Under the pieces are notes generated by a model, which did no database searches, was not told the origin of the DNA, and saw only the letters and a program-made list of their open reading frames with translations. 64,000 bases of DNA from Glebionis coronaria (lineage: Eukaryota > Streptophyta > Magnoliopsida > Asterales > Asteraceae): positions 573,728,868-573,792,867 of the forward strand of contig CM046878.1 of NCBI GenBank assembly GCA_025667525.1, given 5' to 3'. A program made the position numbers and the translations under genes. Of the stretch, positions 23,524-35,409 are shown piece by piece. Position 1 is the first letter of the stretch. Every line of letters begins with the position of its first letter.

Positions 23524-23961
23524 CTAGCATGGACTCGCGCAATGCAGCAACGAGTACTCATAATCATTTTTAGGCTAACAAATATTAATTTCTTATTCAT
23601 TAAGTTTGTATTGTTAAAATTGTAAAAAAATCGAAAAAAATCTCTAAATTTTTTAAAAAAATTAACAGTTAATAAAAATATAGCAAAATGGATATTGAAT
23701 TAAATAGCATAAAATTTTAGAATATATGGTGAAATTATATTATAAAAATAACAAATTAATAAAAAGATTTTTCAATTTAAAAAAAAAAAGTTATTTAAGT
23801 AGGTTGTTAAAAAAGTTTGTTACAAAAAGTTGTTAGAAAAAGTTATATTATATAATGTTGATGAAAATATCAACAACTTGCCTTATTTAGTAAAAAAAAA
23901 GACTGAGTTTTCAACCTTTCTATTTTAAAAAAGTAGCAAATACTTTATATAGTAGTATAGA
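23524..23961 (-). mobile_element. small non-autonomous Helitron
   Basis: Read on the minus strand it starts TCTATACTACTATATAAAG at 23961, preceded by A, and ends GCGCGAGTCCATGCTAG at 23524, followed by T. TC start, CTAG end and insertion between A and T are Helitron hallmarks; the 5' text matches the common plant Helitron start. The 3' region holds GCTGCATTGCGCGAG with a short stem potential. No Rep/helicase gene is present. Confidence 0.65.
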
Positions 23962-26157
23962 TATAGACTAACTACTATAATTTTTTTTTAAATCATACTG
24001 ATGCATTCCAAGAAACAAAAAGTGAGTATAGAGCATTCTGAAACTCATAAAAACTACTTTCAAAACTTTTTTCAATAAAAACAAACGATTCTATTACTTC
24101 AAATAGTATTGTGGATCACATATACTCATATACCAACTAATATTAACTAGCTTAAAACTGTCAATTTTATAAAAAACTTATGCACTAGTTAGAAAACACT
24201 AGAGTGGCGACGAATACCCTAAAATTAAAATTTATAGCGTGTAATGTCTTACGATTATATATGTTTCGTGAAAGTAATTTTACAAATGATAATAGTTTTA
24301 AGTTATAGTAACTTACGCAATAAGAAACTATTTATAAAGGCGCGTGGTCATACATTTTCAATTGCCTTTAAGTACAAAATATAATTACTTTTTATAAAAA
24401 TATAACAGCTCAATAATCTAAACTTATTTTTTCATAAGTCAGTTGTCATATACAATCGTAGCAAAAACGATCGCAATCCCAAACACTTTTAATTCGCTTG
24501 CATTTACCAACAAATTACTGACAATTAATTAAATAATAAATAACCGAAGCAAAAGATATACTAATAATGTGTTTACAACTTTAAAAAAGAAAAAAAAAAT
24601 CAATACAAGTTTAGAAGTAACAACTATACCCAAATCTATTGTGTGTCCATTTGGGATAGATTTTAACAATCCTTAATTTATATCATCTCATAAATACACT
24701 TCATCACACATAACACATAATGACATAGCCGCTTCTTTTTTTTTCATCCAAAGCCAACAACCTCATCTTTCTTATTCTTGTTTTTCTTGGTCTTGTCAAC
24801 CCCACACGAAAACAAAGATTACATGGTAGGTTCGTAGATTTGGAACAAAAATCTTGAAAACTAAGGTCTAGGGTAGGTTTAGTTTTGTGTATCTTTGAAC
24901 GAAACCAAGATCTTGAAAACCAATTCTTTATTTATTTTCGTTTTATGTTTTTGAACCCATAGTCTCGGCAAAAGTGGTGGCAATGAGGAAGTGGTGAAGG
25001 TTGTGAGGTTGTGGTTACGAAGAAGATACAAATCCTCTTAAATCACCTCACAAAACAAACCAAAAACATCACAAAAAATAAAAATGCCATCAAAACTACA
25101 AAAACATCAACCAAAACACGCAAACTCAAACACCACTAATTATCAATATATGCAGCGGTGTCGGTGAAGATCCAAATGGTGGTGGTGGAAGCGATTTAGA
25201 AATCAAATAATATTGGTGGTTCATCTTTTGATAAATCATGAATTCTTTTTATACTAAGATTTCGTAACTGATATTTTAATGTATATCAATAAGGAGTTAT
25301 TTGTAGTTTTTATGTTACATGTATTCATAAAATGCTTACATAATTTTTCATTAAATTATTTAATTTCTCATTAAAATATTTATTAATGACTTGAACTCAT
25401 TTAATTTTTCATAAAGTGGTTACATAATTTCTCATTAAATTATTTATTATTAATTCATATTGTCATTTAAAGTAATTTTTAAATGTGGTTTGAAAAAACG
25501 TATATGCATTAAAATCTAAACTGATTTTGAAAAAGGTCATATATAACTTTTTTTTAGCAATGTTTGAGGCTGAAAATTTAAAACTTCTAAATATTGAAAA
25601 AAGTTTAATTTTTTTATAAAGTAGTAAGATATACTTAATAAACGGGACAAAACTGTAAAAAATACAAATGCTTAGGGTAAAAGTTGTACATATTGTAAAT
25701 TTATCATCTTCTTCCTCTAGGATGTATATCAAACACAAGTCCATATTTTAACTTCTTAATCTGATTACATAGAACTGGTTACGTTATATTAGGTCGGAAT
25801 CAAACTATCTCGACCAGTCTATTATCAATTCAATACTAAAACATAATCACTTCAGCATCAAAGCCACCCCGTTGGCTCAGATCTGACCATGATTAGTTGG
25901 ATTGGTTGGGGTGGCCAAGCACCCACTAGCCACCTCATTGGCTTCGACCCTGCTTTCGAGGTACATAATGAAGGAGTGTTCCTGTAGTAGATTCAGGTGA
26001 GCAGAAGATAGAAAATATCATTACGCAATCTACTACAATTCACATGTTGGAAGTATGTGCCGGCCTCCAGTGGTTCAAAAGCATAGGTTCTAAGAAATTA
26101 TGTGACCTTGGTCTTCCTTAAATGCCAATAAAGCTATAAATTTATTAGAGCATACCT
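23962..26157. other. AT-rich intergenic stretch, no gene recognised
   Basis: No open frame with recognisable domains. GGTGGTGGTGG and polyA/T runs occur. Around 24720-25200 the sequence resembles untranslated transcript sequence (pyrimidine-rich, CACAAAACAAACC), but no exon can be supported. Confidence 0.5.
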
Positions 26158-26191
26158 AATGCACAAAGTTTTTGATAGTTTCTTTCATTTA

Positions 26192-27359
26192 TCTTAATAC
26201 CTTATAAAACATTTAAATCATTTTCTAAATTTAGTACTCTTAAAATTTTCCAGCCACAAATATTTCTTAATTAGGAAATAAAAAAATATATATATAGGAA
26301 ATTTAAACAAGTAGTAACAACCATTTAAAAGAATTTATGATACTCTTTATGTACATAAATAACCCATTAAATATACAAATATGCAACGATTTTGTAAACA
26401 TGTAACAACCTCACTTAAACCTCATTTAAAATGTAAACAGGTAACAACCCATTAAATATGAAAATATATAACAGTTTTGGCTCAAACAAAAATTAAATAC
26501 ACAACATCACCTTCCTAATATAAAAACACATCTTTTTCGTATTTGATGTTCACCACATCAACAAAATGAAATCTAGGTGTCAATTGGTTTTCACACAAAA
26601 TAACTATGCTATACTCGACCCACAAAACCCAATAAGTCGGTTACTGAAGGTACTGTTGTAATATGCACCTCATAAGCCGACCAAAAAAGCCACATGATTC
26701 AAAGGAGAGGTCAAGGGTTCAAACCTCACTAGGTGTGTACACTTGGGGGTTGCCACGGAGGTTCACCTGCGATGACTCTGGGCTATCCAAAATGGTAGTC
26801 GTCCTGGGATTAGTCGGCTCGCAATGTCGAGTCGGAAACCTAGGTATACCCAAAAAACTAAGCCACATAATGAGTCCGCGTCAGTTGATGTCGCAGATAC
26901 TCCGACGGTGAGTGTCCAGAAATGTGGGTGTGGCTGACCACCCACGTCGGGGAAGACGAAAGTTGTTGCCAATCATGTTCTTTTATCATTCTTAACTTTT
27001 TATAGTTTTTAAAAGTATATTTAGTGATTGTATAATAAGAATATCTTATATTATAATTTGTGATTACGTGATGTACTTTTATCCGTTGTAAAAGTAATAA
27101 AACATGATATCGAATTGTGAGCACAAAGCGAAACCACACAAAACCATTGCGTTCTCTGTTAACCACCACCCGCTGTCGTCGATTTTGAGGTTCCGAAAAA
27201 ACTAAGATCATCGTCTCCAAAAAAAGATGTTCGTTTTTGTAAAGGTGGTTTCGTGGTTTAGTCAAATCTTACAATACAAGATATGATTTCATTGATTTGT
27301 TTTTGCCACAATATTAGTCACAGGCTAACCTTCGCTGCATTGCGCGGGTAGCCGGCTAG
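26192..27359 (+). mobile_element. putative Helitron, plus strand
   Basis: The 3' end is well supported: GCTGCATTGCGCGGGTAGCCGGCTAG followed by T, closely matching the 3' end of the minus-strand Helitron at 23524 (shared GCTGCATTGCGCG and CTAG-T). The 5' end is less certain: A then TCTTAATACCTTATAAAAC at 26192 resembles the other Helitron start TCTATACTACTATATAAAG. No helicase gene. It includes a SINE-like segment. Confidence 0.45.
26655..26960 (+). repeat. possible tRNA-derived SINE
   Basis: AGGTCAAGGGTTCAAACCTCACTAGGTG (26707-26734) carries a B-box-like GGTTCAAACC of RNA polymerase III promoters, as in many plant SINEs. A similar motif, GGTCTAGGGTTCAACCCTCACTAGGT, recurs at 50988. Clear target duplications were not found, so the limits are approximate. 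Confidence 0.35.
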
Positions 27360-27395
27360 TGATATTTAATACAAAAACATTCCATGAGTAAAGAC

Positions 27396-27801
27396 CAATG
27401 TTTTAAAACCCGGGTTTCAAATCGAGCCAATCGAGTCACCAGGTCTGGGTCAACCCGGTTTTCAAAAATAAAAATTTATATTTTTAATAATTAACAAAAA
27501 CTATATATAAAACCTATAAAAATTCTCATATATTAAATATATAAATTGTTTATCAACCATTATAATATGTAAAAATAAATTTCCGGCGCAAATACGTAAA
27601 ATTTACAATTTTTTTTAAAAAACCCCGAAAAAATCAAAACCCGGCCGGGTCTTGAGAAGCGGGTTGACCTGGGTCACCCCAAACCCGGTGGGTCGAGCCG
27701 GGGTTCGAAAATGTAAAACCCGGGTCAATATGACCTGTTTTTTGGCCGGAACCGGGTCAACCGGTTGACCTGGCCGGGTTGACCCGGGTTTCAAAACATT
27801 G
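27396..27801. mobile_element. hAT-type MITE, CCCGGG-rich
   Basis: 406 bp with the perfect 8-bp duplication GTAAAGAC (27388-27395 and 27802-27809), the length expected for hAT elements. Ends are inverted: CAATGTTTTAAAACCCGGGT on the left and, reverse-complemented, CAATGTTTTGAAACCCGGGT on the right. The right half is unusually rich in (A/G)CCCGG, GGTTGACC and GGGTCAACC repeats. Non-coding. Confidence 0.88.
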
Positions 27802-29432
27802 GTAAAGACTTTTACAAAAGAACCCTTCCAAAAATTCTTATGTGAAATGCAAAAAACATCTCCAAACACTTGTTGAAATAGTAAAAAGTCATTGGGGGAT
27901 TTTACCCATTGTAGATGCTCTTAAAGCTCTAGGTGTAATGGGCAACAAAAACCTCCTCATTTGGGCTTCAATAGGTGCAACGTCACTTGACACTCCTCAT
28001 TTGGGCTCCACCACTGCCCATTTTGTTTTCTTTCTATTATTTTTTACCAAAATAAATTTATTTCATAAATTTAAAAACTACAATGCAATAAAAAAATACA
28101 TAAACTAAAAAAAAATCAAAAAACATAACAAAATAATTTTTTTACCCCGTTGTAAGCATTTGGATATCGCTTCATTATGTCTCCTTGTTTCTTTCGGATG
28201 AATGCGACTTTGTGTGACGGTGCGTTGTCAGGATCCAACAACAGGAATTCCAGCACTCTACACTCCGTCATTGCCACTTCTCTGTCTTTCTTTGCCAAGT
28301 AAGCAGATTCCGCAGCTAGACATTTTCGGCGATAATCTTCTTGAAGTTTCAGATTTTGTTTTCTTTGACGCACGAGGCTTCTGGCAGGAAGAGGTCGTGA
28401 GCCTGGACCGAATAGTTCATCAATAGTTTCTAAGTCGATTGGTTCGGCTGCGTCCCATTTTGGATAACTTTTCAAAATGTTACAACAATGGACATAATTA
28501 AACTTTTTCCCATCGCCACATTGAGCGTACGTCTTCTTTGCATTCTCGACGTGATCACCCTCATTTTCACCGCTCTTACGCTACAACTGATTATTGATAC
28601 CATTAAATTTTTGACAATCTCCGTTAATTCGTGTCCATTTTTCGGTAGCCATATTCTTCGTCCGTTGATCCCTAGTTGTACGACGGTTAAACTCTTACAT
28701 AATTTGGTTTCAAAACGCTTCCTCGAATTGATAATTTTCGATGTCGACGTTTTGTGACACAAGATCCATGTCTCCGTTAGTAACGTTTCTTCAGCGGTTG
28801 ACCAACGTGTAATAATACGTGGAACCTCAACCTCGACCTCATCGCCATCGTCATCCAAATTAATCGCGGTTTTCTTTTTCGATTTGGATTGTTTTGAGGG
28901 ACGTTTTCCTTTGCGTATTTCTTCTTGAGATGGTGGTACTTTGAATTGACATTGTGATTGTGTAGCAAATGGTTGTTGTTGCGGAGGAAAGGGTTGTGAT
29001 GGAAAGTATTTTTGGTGAGATGGTTGTGATAAATTAATTGTGGTGCGTTGTTTCTCGGATTTTGAAAATTTTGGTGCTGTTTGTTTATTAAGAGACTCTG
29101 AATATGAATCTGATTCGCATGGCAAAATCTGATTCTGAGGCGAAAAAGTTTGAATCATAATGAAATAATGGTGTTTGTTTTTAATTTTTGCGATACATCT
29201 GAATAATAGTATTTTATTTCACTTTTTAATTTAAACATAAACCAAATTCATTCATAATAAAATAAAGGCCTATAAATATTAAAATTACTTTTTCTAAAAT
29301 TTTAGGAACATTATTTTCCAAAATCTTGTTCAAAACAAATCTTTCAAAATAGTTACTGCTAAAGAAAAAAACTACCACGACAAGCTTGGGAATAAAAAAA
29401 TGATATTAATCATAATTAGGTTTAGGAAATAA

Positions 29433-29845
29433 GGGTCCGTTTAATTTGAAATCGGGTTTTTCTTTAGATATGGGTTTATAAAGTAAGGGGTTTAGGATTG
29501 GAAAGATTTAAATTTAATGTAGGTTTTGAGGAAAAAATATAAAAGATAAACAATATAAAAAATATTATTATATTAGTTAAAAAATATATATATAAATAAA
29601 ATTACAATTTATTGATATAAAAAAATTAAAAGAATTATATAGTAAGTGAAGGAGATTCATTTGTGGCCCCCAAAAAAGTTTGATAAGACGTTTTCTTTTC
29701 TAAAAGTAGACATATACTTCGGATTGTTGTATAAAAAATTTTAAGGCCTCAACACCACTGTTGTGTCCCACTAATTTAAACCAAACACATCAAATCTACC
29801 ATGATCCCTTAACCCTACCCCACCACCCCTCAACCAAACGGACCC
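29433..29845. mobile_element. Tourist-type MITE
   Basis: 413 bp with inverted ends GGGTCCGTTTAATTTGAAA and (reverse complement) GGGTCCGTTTGGTTGAGG, flanked by TAA (29430-29432 and 29846-29848). TAA/TTA duplications and G(G)GTCCGTTTGG ends are typical of Tourist MITEs. Confidence 0.85.
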
Positions 29846-30992
29846 TAAATCTTTCACTGTTTGCTTTTACAAATCTTCGAATTATCTATCGAGTCAAATA
29901 ATATTTATTAATGGTGCATCAATTTTAATAACATATCCTTCCATATTTTCATGTTCATCAACAATAATATCCACCATTTCATATTTCTCAAAAAGATCCA
30001 ATAAACTTTAAAAAAACCCAGTTTTAATTTCATAAATAACTTAAAGATGGGAACGACTCTGGTTCGGTAAATAGTGGCACACAAAAACAGTGGTGGTCGG
30101 ATGTTTAGTGGGGAGGCTGGAGGTTGGAGTGGTTTGGGAGGGAGAGATGTTGATTGTTGGAGTTGTTGCATTACTGTATTTGTTCTGTTATTCAGAGGCA
30201 ACAAGATGTTTTGCAAGTCTGGGCCAACGAGATGTTTTTGGTCAGATTATGTCTGAATGGGAAAAAGTTCAATATAAATTCTCTTTTTAGTATAAATTCA
30301 ATCAACCAATCACAACCTTTAAACTTTTTATCTAACAAAAAAATTTACTTTTAGAAAATTGAATATCTCACAAACCGTTAATCGTTACGCAAAATGAAAC
30401 ATTCCATCGTGATGCGAATTAAATCATCTTTCTATCGAGGGCAACTTTGTATACTTTCGACGAACTTTTTTTTCTAGAAAAATCATATATGATTCGTATC
30501 GAAAATCATATATAATTCTGGAAAATCATATATGATTTGTGATACTAATTAATAAGTGTAAAAACACTTGTCCTTTTACCACTTATTTCCAATAATAACA
30601 AGACCAAAACGTGTAATTTATGTCGTAAAAGTCGGAATTATGCGTGGTTTGTGTTTTTATTGTGTTTTAGGACCAACAGATGAAAAAGGAAGAAAACACG
30701 GGCTTTCACGGGCTTTTATCAAAGAAAACGGGAAAAGACGAAGTCAAAAGATCAAGATTGCAAAAAGAACGGAAGTCCAAGGCCTATTCTGAAGATTTAT
30801 CGAAGAAAAAGTCTAAGACGGAAGTTTAATGAAGTCGAAGAACTCAAGTCTAAACTAAAAAAAAGAAAATTATCAAGACAAGTTCAAATCCCGAGACGAC
30901 GTCGAGAGAAGACAAAGAATTAAATAGAGTCGAGAAGACGTGAATAAAGAAAGAAAGAAGAGGCAACACATGCACTCCTTCCCATTTTTCCC

Positions 30993-31000
30993 TATAAATA
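30993..31000 (+). promoter_or_regulatory. TATA-like box inside the inverted-repeat element
   Basis: TATAAATA followed by ACCCTCCTAATACACATTAGGAGGG (a perfect small inverted repeat CCTCCTAAT/ATTAGGAGG) and a CT-rich leader. Looks like a plant pol II core promoter, but no coding sequence follows. Confidence 0.4.
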
Positions 31001-31559
31001 CCCTCCTAATACACATTAGGAGGGTGGTTAGTTTTTAGTGTTTAGTTTCATTTTTCACTTTTCTTTCTAGTTTTAGAGAGAGAAAGTTCTCAACTTTCTC
31101 TCACTAAGTTTTCATCTTTCTTTCTTTTAATCTTTCAAGATTAAACCTTTGTGTATTGTTGATTTCATTAATCAAGTTCTAGTTAAGCTTTTAATCTTTC
31201 ATCTCTTTCTACCTTTCTTTGATTTTAGTTTACTTTTGGTGCGAGATCTATTTGATCCGTGTTGTTCTTAATGTTTTCGTGCCTAAAAGTTAATCTTTTT
31301 ATGCCTACTTAAGGTTTCATACGAATAAGCTTTAAGATCTTTGTGCTTATTGGCTTGTTTATATGTTTAGCTTATTTCCTTTTTAAAAGTTTTCTTAAAA
31401 AGTTCATCTTTTTATAGTTTGATTTAAAAGGTTGCGTATTTTAAGTTGGATTAGTTGTTATTTGTGCTTATTGAGTCCTTTTTACTAAAGATTCGTTCAA
31501 TTTTTAGTTTAAGCTTATTCCTATAGCTTATAGCTTGCTTATCTCGAATCAAAAGGTAA

Positions 31560-31910
31560 TCGGAAAGGGTAAACCCCTTTCCGATTTGGCTTTCCGATCA
31601 TCACCCCCTTATTCCGATCACTTGATCGGATTAGGGTTTCAACTTTCCGATTGTGGGTATTTTGTGACATTCCGATTAGACTTACTTGTTGGTTATTCCG
31701 ATTGGTACTGTTTTTAAACATTCCGATTAGCCTTGTTTCTAAGATATTCCGACGAGAGTTGTTTGCCTTATTTTCCGACACCATCATTCCGACTAGGAAC
31801 GTTTTTGATATTCCGATTGGTTTGGTTTTAACATTCCGATTGCTCTCCCTTTTGCATATTCCGGTCAGCCTTCTTTCCGACCAATACTCCGATTAGGGTT
31901 TAATTTCTTG
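31560..31910. repeat. degenerate repeat field with ATTCCGATTRG motif
   Basis: TTCCGA occurs about 16 times in 350 bp, mostly as (A)TTCCGATT(A/G)G with 15-30 bp variable spacers containing TTGTTT or GGTTTT. It gives coincidental open frames on both strands. Confidence 0.8.
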
Positions 31911-32995
31911 TTTTTACAAAGTTTCCAAGTTTTAGATTTATTAAGTGTTCAAGTAATTTTCTAATCTTGTCTTTAAGTTTTCAAGCATTTATTTTTAACT
32001 CGTCATTTTAGTGTAATCTTTAAACTTCTACTTTACTCAACGACACTTACATATTTGCTATTAGTTTAAAATAGATAATCAACCAAACCATTTATCTTCC
32101 ACCAAGAACAATTGAGTCGCACTTTGAACCAACAATCAATTCGAAGAGACCGGAACAACGAATTTTCATACTTAGCCAAAAGCCTTGTATTACTAATCAT
32201 ATATGATTTTCTTAGAAAAGAAAAAGTTCGTCGAAAGTATATCGTTGTAATGGTGTATTTTCTGTCACTTAAACCGTTTGTGAGATATTAAATTTTTAAG
32301 AAGAAGATGGAAGGCTGGTTTGGATAAATGTGATTGGTTGATGTGGTCTATGTTAAAAACATGGTCTATATTGATCTCAACTCGTCTGAATGTATAAAAA
32401 AAAGCAAACAATCTTATCACCTCAAATGTCTATCTGGTTTAGATATTAAGCTTGTTCAGATGTTGTTAAGACATTTTCCAAAAAAACAAACACCACCTTT
32501 AAATCCGCGTTGCGGTTGGTAGTTTTGATAGCCAAATTGGTAATTTTAGTCGGGTAAAAATTGAGATAAGTTAGTCAGATATTGTTGCGAGGATCCGACG
32601 GAGTTTTGTGAAGACGGAATAGAGGGATTAGAAGGAGGCGAATATTGTGACGGTTGGGTATTAAGAAGATTGGTATAATACCCTTCATTTGGATTTTGAG
32701 ACATTTTTTTAAAGTGTAAAGAGATTATTTACAAGTTTGTGTGTAAAAATGTGAGTTAATGTAGTGCATCTATATTAGAAAGGGGGTAAATAATAATTTT
32801 GAAAAAAATAATAAAGGATAGAGCCGTTGTGGAACAGTCGAAAAGGAGAGAGGAAATTTTTTTGTCTTCTTGTTCCTCATTTTAGTGACGAAAACTCTAA
32901 CTGGCGAGCTGTGAAGGTACCGTAGCGTACTGTGGCGAAAAGAGGCGAGATGCCACCTAGGAGTGGCGAGGCTCCATTGCCCTGACACCTAGTGC

Positions 32996-34323
32996 TCTCA
33001 AGAAATTGTGTGTGTATATGCAGCAACAATTGACACTAAGATGCACCAAAGAACATTAACATCTAGCAAAATTTGTGTTATTTTGTGAGTACACTAATTT
33101 ATACGTATCATATTTCTATTGTGATAAGGCAAAATGGGTGGATAAGGTAATGGGCTAAACGGGAAAATGTTATTTTCTTAAAAGCGATATACTTTGATCA
33201 CATCTATATTGTTAGGATCTATAGTTAGCCCACATGATTAACACACAAGCCGACACGTGTTCGAGCTAAATCCAAAACCTATGCGACACTCATAAGTCAT
33301 AGGCAACTCGTAAGTTACAAAGTATGAAGTTAAAGCTACTAAACTCTGTGCATAGTTTTACTCTATACAAATCTGTCAGTATCGATCAAAGGTCTTCAAA
33401 GTGACAAGCAATTTGATGACGCAAAGTCCCACTTATCTTAAAAGAGAGAAATGAAACTACTACATCTTGAAACTTTTCCCAACCACTCCGTATCAGATTT
33501 ACCATGGAATGAATCAAATTAAAAAACATTTGACACATCATTGATAGGAACAAAAAGGTATAAACAACAAACACACCCTTGTGTAGAGTCAGCTTGCAAT
33601 GCAATTTTGTCAAATAAAAATTGTTAGATATTTAGTTTTGTAAGTGTTGTTGAGGATCTACCCAAACAACATGATTAGGCTCAGCGAATATGGCGCAGCT
33701 AAGTGTTTTTATGAATGCATTACTGCACTTCAAATTGCTAACTTTTATTTTTCTATCTAGAAAAAAACGTATCTCCAAAATCAACGGGAAGCTGAGTTAA
33801 AGGCATCTTAACATGAAGAGGGCTTTAGGCAAGCCGAAAATTGTTGAGTTGACCGGACTTTAGCTCCAACATTAACTCCTAGACACTTACACACAACAAT
33901 GTACTTATATCAACTTTACAATACTATGCACATGTGAGAACTCGATTAAAAAAACAAACCCGTTAAAACTTAGCAATTTTATGACATAGCCGGGGCATCG
34001 GCCGTACCTGAACTCGTCGTAGGTTAATGAAAGTAAAATAAGGATTAATGGTCATGAATACACATAAAAGTCCAAATTCAAAAATTTGTTGTTCTAATTG
34101 AAAATAATAACTACCCAACAAACAAAAATGTGAAAATTTAGTTACATTTTTTAATAATTATCTCTAAAATATACACTTTGAAAGCTAGAACAAGAAACAC
34201 CATAGAATATGGGAATCGACTCACACAAAAGAACAACTTTGTGGAATCAATAACTCAAGACAAAATACTGAATTCAATCTTAAACAATAATAAGTCCCTG
34301 AACTTGAAAACAAGTACTAATCT
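32996..34323. other. no gene seen
   Basis: AT-rich, without recognised coding or transposon ends. GAGGATCTACCCAAACAACATGATTAGGC (33652) and TTAGGATCTATAGTTAGCCCACATGATTA (33211) are loosely similar. Possibly downstream flank of the F-box gene, which lies beyond the copia insertion on the minus strand. Confidence 0.5.
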
Positions 34324-34772
34324 TGTTAAAATGTATAATAATTTTACCTAATTTTAATCTATAAATATTCTTAAAGGACTTATTTGCAATTACTTTTGTG
34401 ATGTTTAGTTTGTTAGGAAGTGAATGCAAAGTGGTGAGAAGATTAAGGACTGTAGTGCAATATCAGAGGGACTAAAGTGCAAAGCTAGTTTGGATGAGTA
34501 TATAAGCTGGAGTCAACGATGGCTTCTTCATAACTCACACATTATTCACACATATATTCTCTCATTGTTTCTGGCAATCTTGTTCTTGATAGAGATTGAG
34601 ATCTCTTTGTTGTTTTTGTTATTCTGGTTGTAGAACTATTATCATCTGAAGATAATAGATCTTCCAGAGAGTAGTTGAGGAAAGATTTCTTTAGGGTTTG
34701 ATAAATAAAGTGGTTTCTGGTTTGATTGAATTGAGATTCAAGTTTAAATATGTTTTAATCAAAATATTTTCA
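34324..34772 (+). repeat. 5' LTR of the copia element
   Basis: 449 bp, TGTTAAAATG to TATTTTCA. TATA-like GAGTATATAAGC at about 34495. Confidence 0.92.
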
Positions 34773-34786
34773 TGGTATCAGAGCAA
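34773..34786 (+). promoter_or_regulatory. primer binding site
   Basis: TGGTATCAGAGCAAGG directly after the LTR, the standard tRNA-Met primer site. Confidence 0.9.
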
Positions 34787-35409
34787 GGTCTTTAATCTTT
34801 CTCTATAAAACGTTTTTGATCTAATTGATTTTTCCAAATCTTGATCAATTAACTTGTGTTAATTGATTCTTTTGTTATCTCTGCTTTAAATTGGATGATT
34901 CTTGATAAATGCCCAATTTTTGAAAAAATTAAGGTTTTGAAAATTTGGGGTTTTGTGATTCTTGATTGGATCGTGTAATTAACCGTGGTTAGTTACAACT
35001 GGAAGCTAGTTGTGGCTGGATTTAATCGTTTGGTTGGTCAATTGATCCTAATTGAAAATTAGGGTCTCACTATTTATAAGATTCTGGGTTGTTCCTTTTG
35101 ATTAAGACGAAAAGGGATTGTTCTTCCACTAGTTTATTACTCTGATATCACTATAACACCTCTCTACTCTTTTTCTTTAGTTGGTAGTTCTTTGGGTGTT
35201 TGGTTGGTGTTTTATCTTTCTTGATTATTTTTTTGTTAGTAGTGTAATTCTTTTTCGCGTCAAATCAATCTTTAGCTCTTGACCTGCCATCCTTGAATGG
35301 TTAGGAAGCCTGGGAACTAAAAGGGGTTGGTTTGATTTCTTTATTGTTTCAGTTTTAGTTTAATATTGTTTCTTGTTCTTGGTGCTTTGGTTTCTTGTTT
35401 TGTTTCATC

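Larger units (their letters stand above)
26158..27920. mobile_element. Harbinger-type MITE containing other insertions
   Basis: Left end GAGCATACCTAATGCAC and reverse-complemented right end GAGCATCTACAATGGGT are similar, with TTA on each side (26155-26157 and 27921-27923). GAGCATC(T/A)-CAATGG ends are common in plant Harbinger-derived MITEs. If the Helitron (26192-27359) and hAT MITE (27396-27801 plus duplication) are removed, only about 0.2 kb remains. Confidence 0.5.
30356..32297. mobile_element. inverted-repeat element of uncertain class
   Basis: The left end (GAATATCTCACAAACCGTTAA, then ATACTTTCGACGAACTTTTT and AAAATCATATATGATT) is matched in the same order, inverted, at the right end (TTAATATCTCACAAACGGTTTAA, ATACTTTCGACGAACTTTTTC, AAAATCATATATGATT). 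Arms are about 170 bp. The interior has a TATA-like CTATAAATACCC near 30993, a pyrimidine-rich leader-like stretch, and a TTCCGATTAG repeat field. The target duplication was not determined. Further inverted similarity just outside (ATCAACCAATCACA at about 30300 and its complement near 32330) suggests an older MITE was the target. Confidence 0.6.
28120..32704 (-). pseudogene. Myb-like ORF1 of a Harbinger element, interrupted
   Basis: Start region at 32704 reads MSQNPNEGYYTNLLNTQPSQ, then Ser/Pro/Gln-rich sequence and a stop. Related Gln/Pro-rich codons resume at 30060-30200, and a longer frame runs 29158-28472: Gln/Pro-rich, a basic KRPSKQSKSKKK stretch, an acidic DDDGDEVEVEV stretch, then the Myb/SANT-like start PRIITRWSTAEETLL. 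The C-terminal segment (28475-28120; ETIDELFGPGSRP, KQGDIMKRYPNAYNG) matches the NAM-associated C-terminal domain style. ORF1 proteins of PIF/Harbinger elements act with the transposase as DNA-binding partners. Insertions, frameshifts and stops make this copy non-functional. Confidence 0.65.
27926..32995 (-). mobile_element. PIF/Harbinger-like element carrying only ORF1
   Basis: Inverted ends: GCTCTAGGTGTAATGGGCAA at the left and, reverse-complemented, GCACTAGGTGTCAGGGCAAT at the right. The target duplication could not be fixed. The only protein is a broken Myb-like ORF1 on the minus strand; no DDE transposase is present. A Tourist MITE (29433-29845) and a 2 kb inverted-repeat element (about 30356-32297) account for much of its length. 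Confidence 0.6.

Noticed and set aside
25463..25744. 93-codon minus-strand frame
   Set aside because: AT-rich Phe/Lys/Ile composition typical of chance frames; no context.
28202..28757. Plus-strand frames opposite the Harbinger ORF1
   Set aside because: Shadows of the minus-strand Myb-like coding sequence, which has recognisable motifs.
31535..31896. Frames of 60-82 codons on both strands
   Set aside because: Produced by the TTCCGATTAG repeat field.
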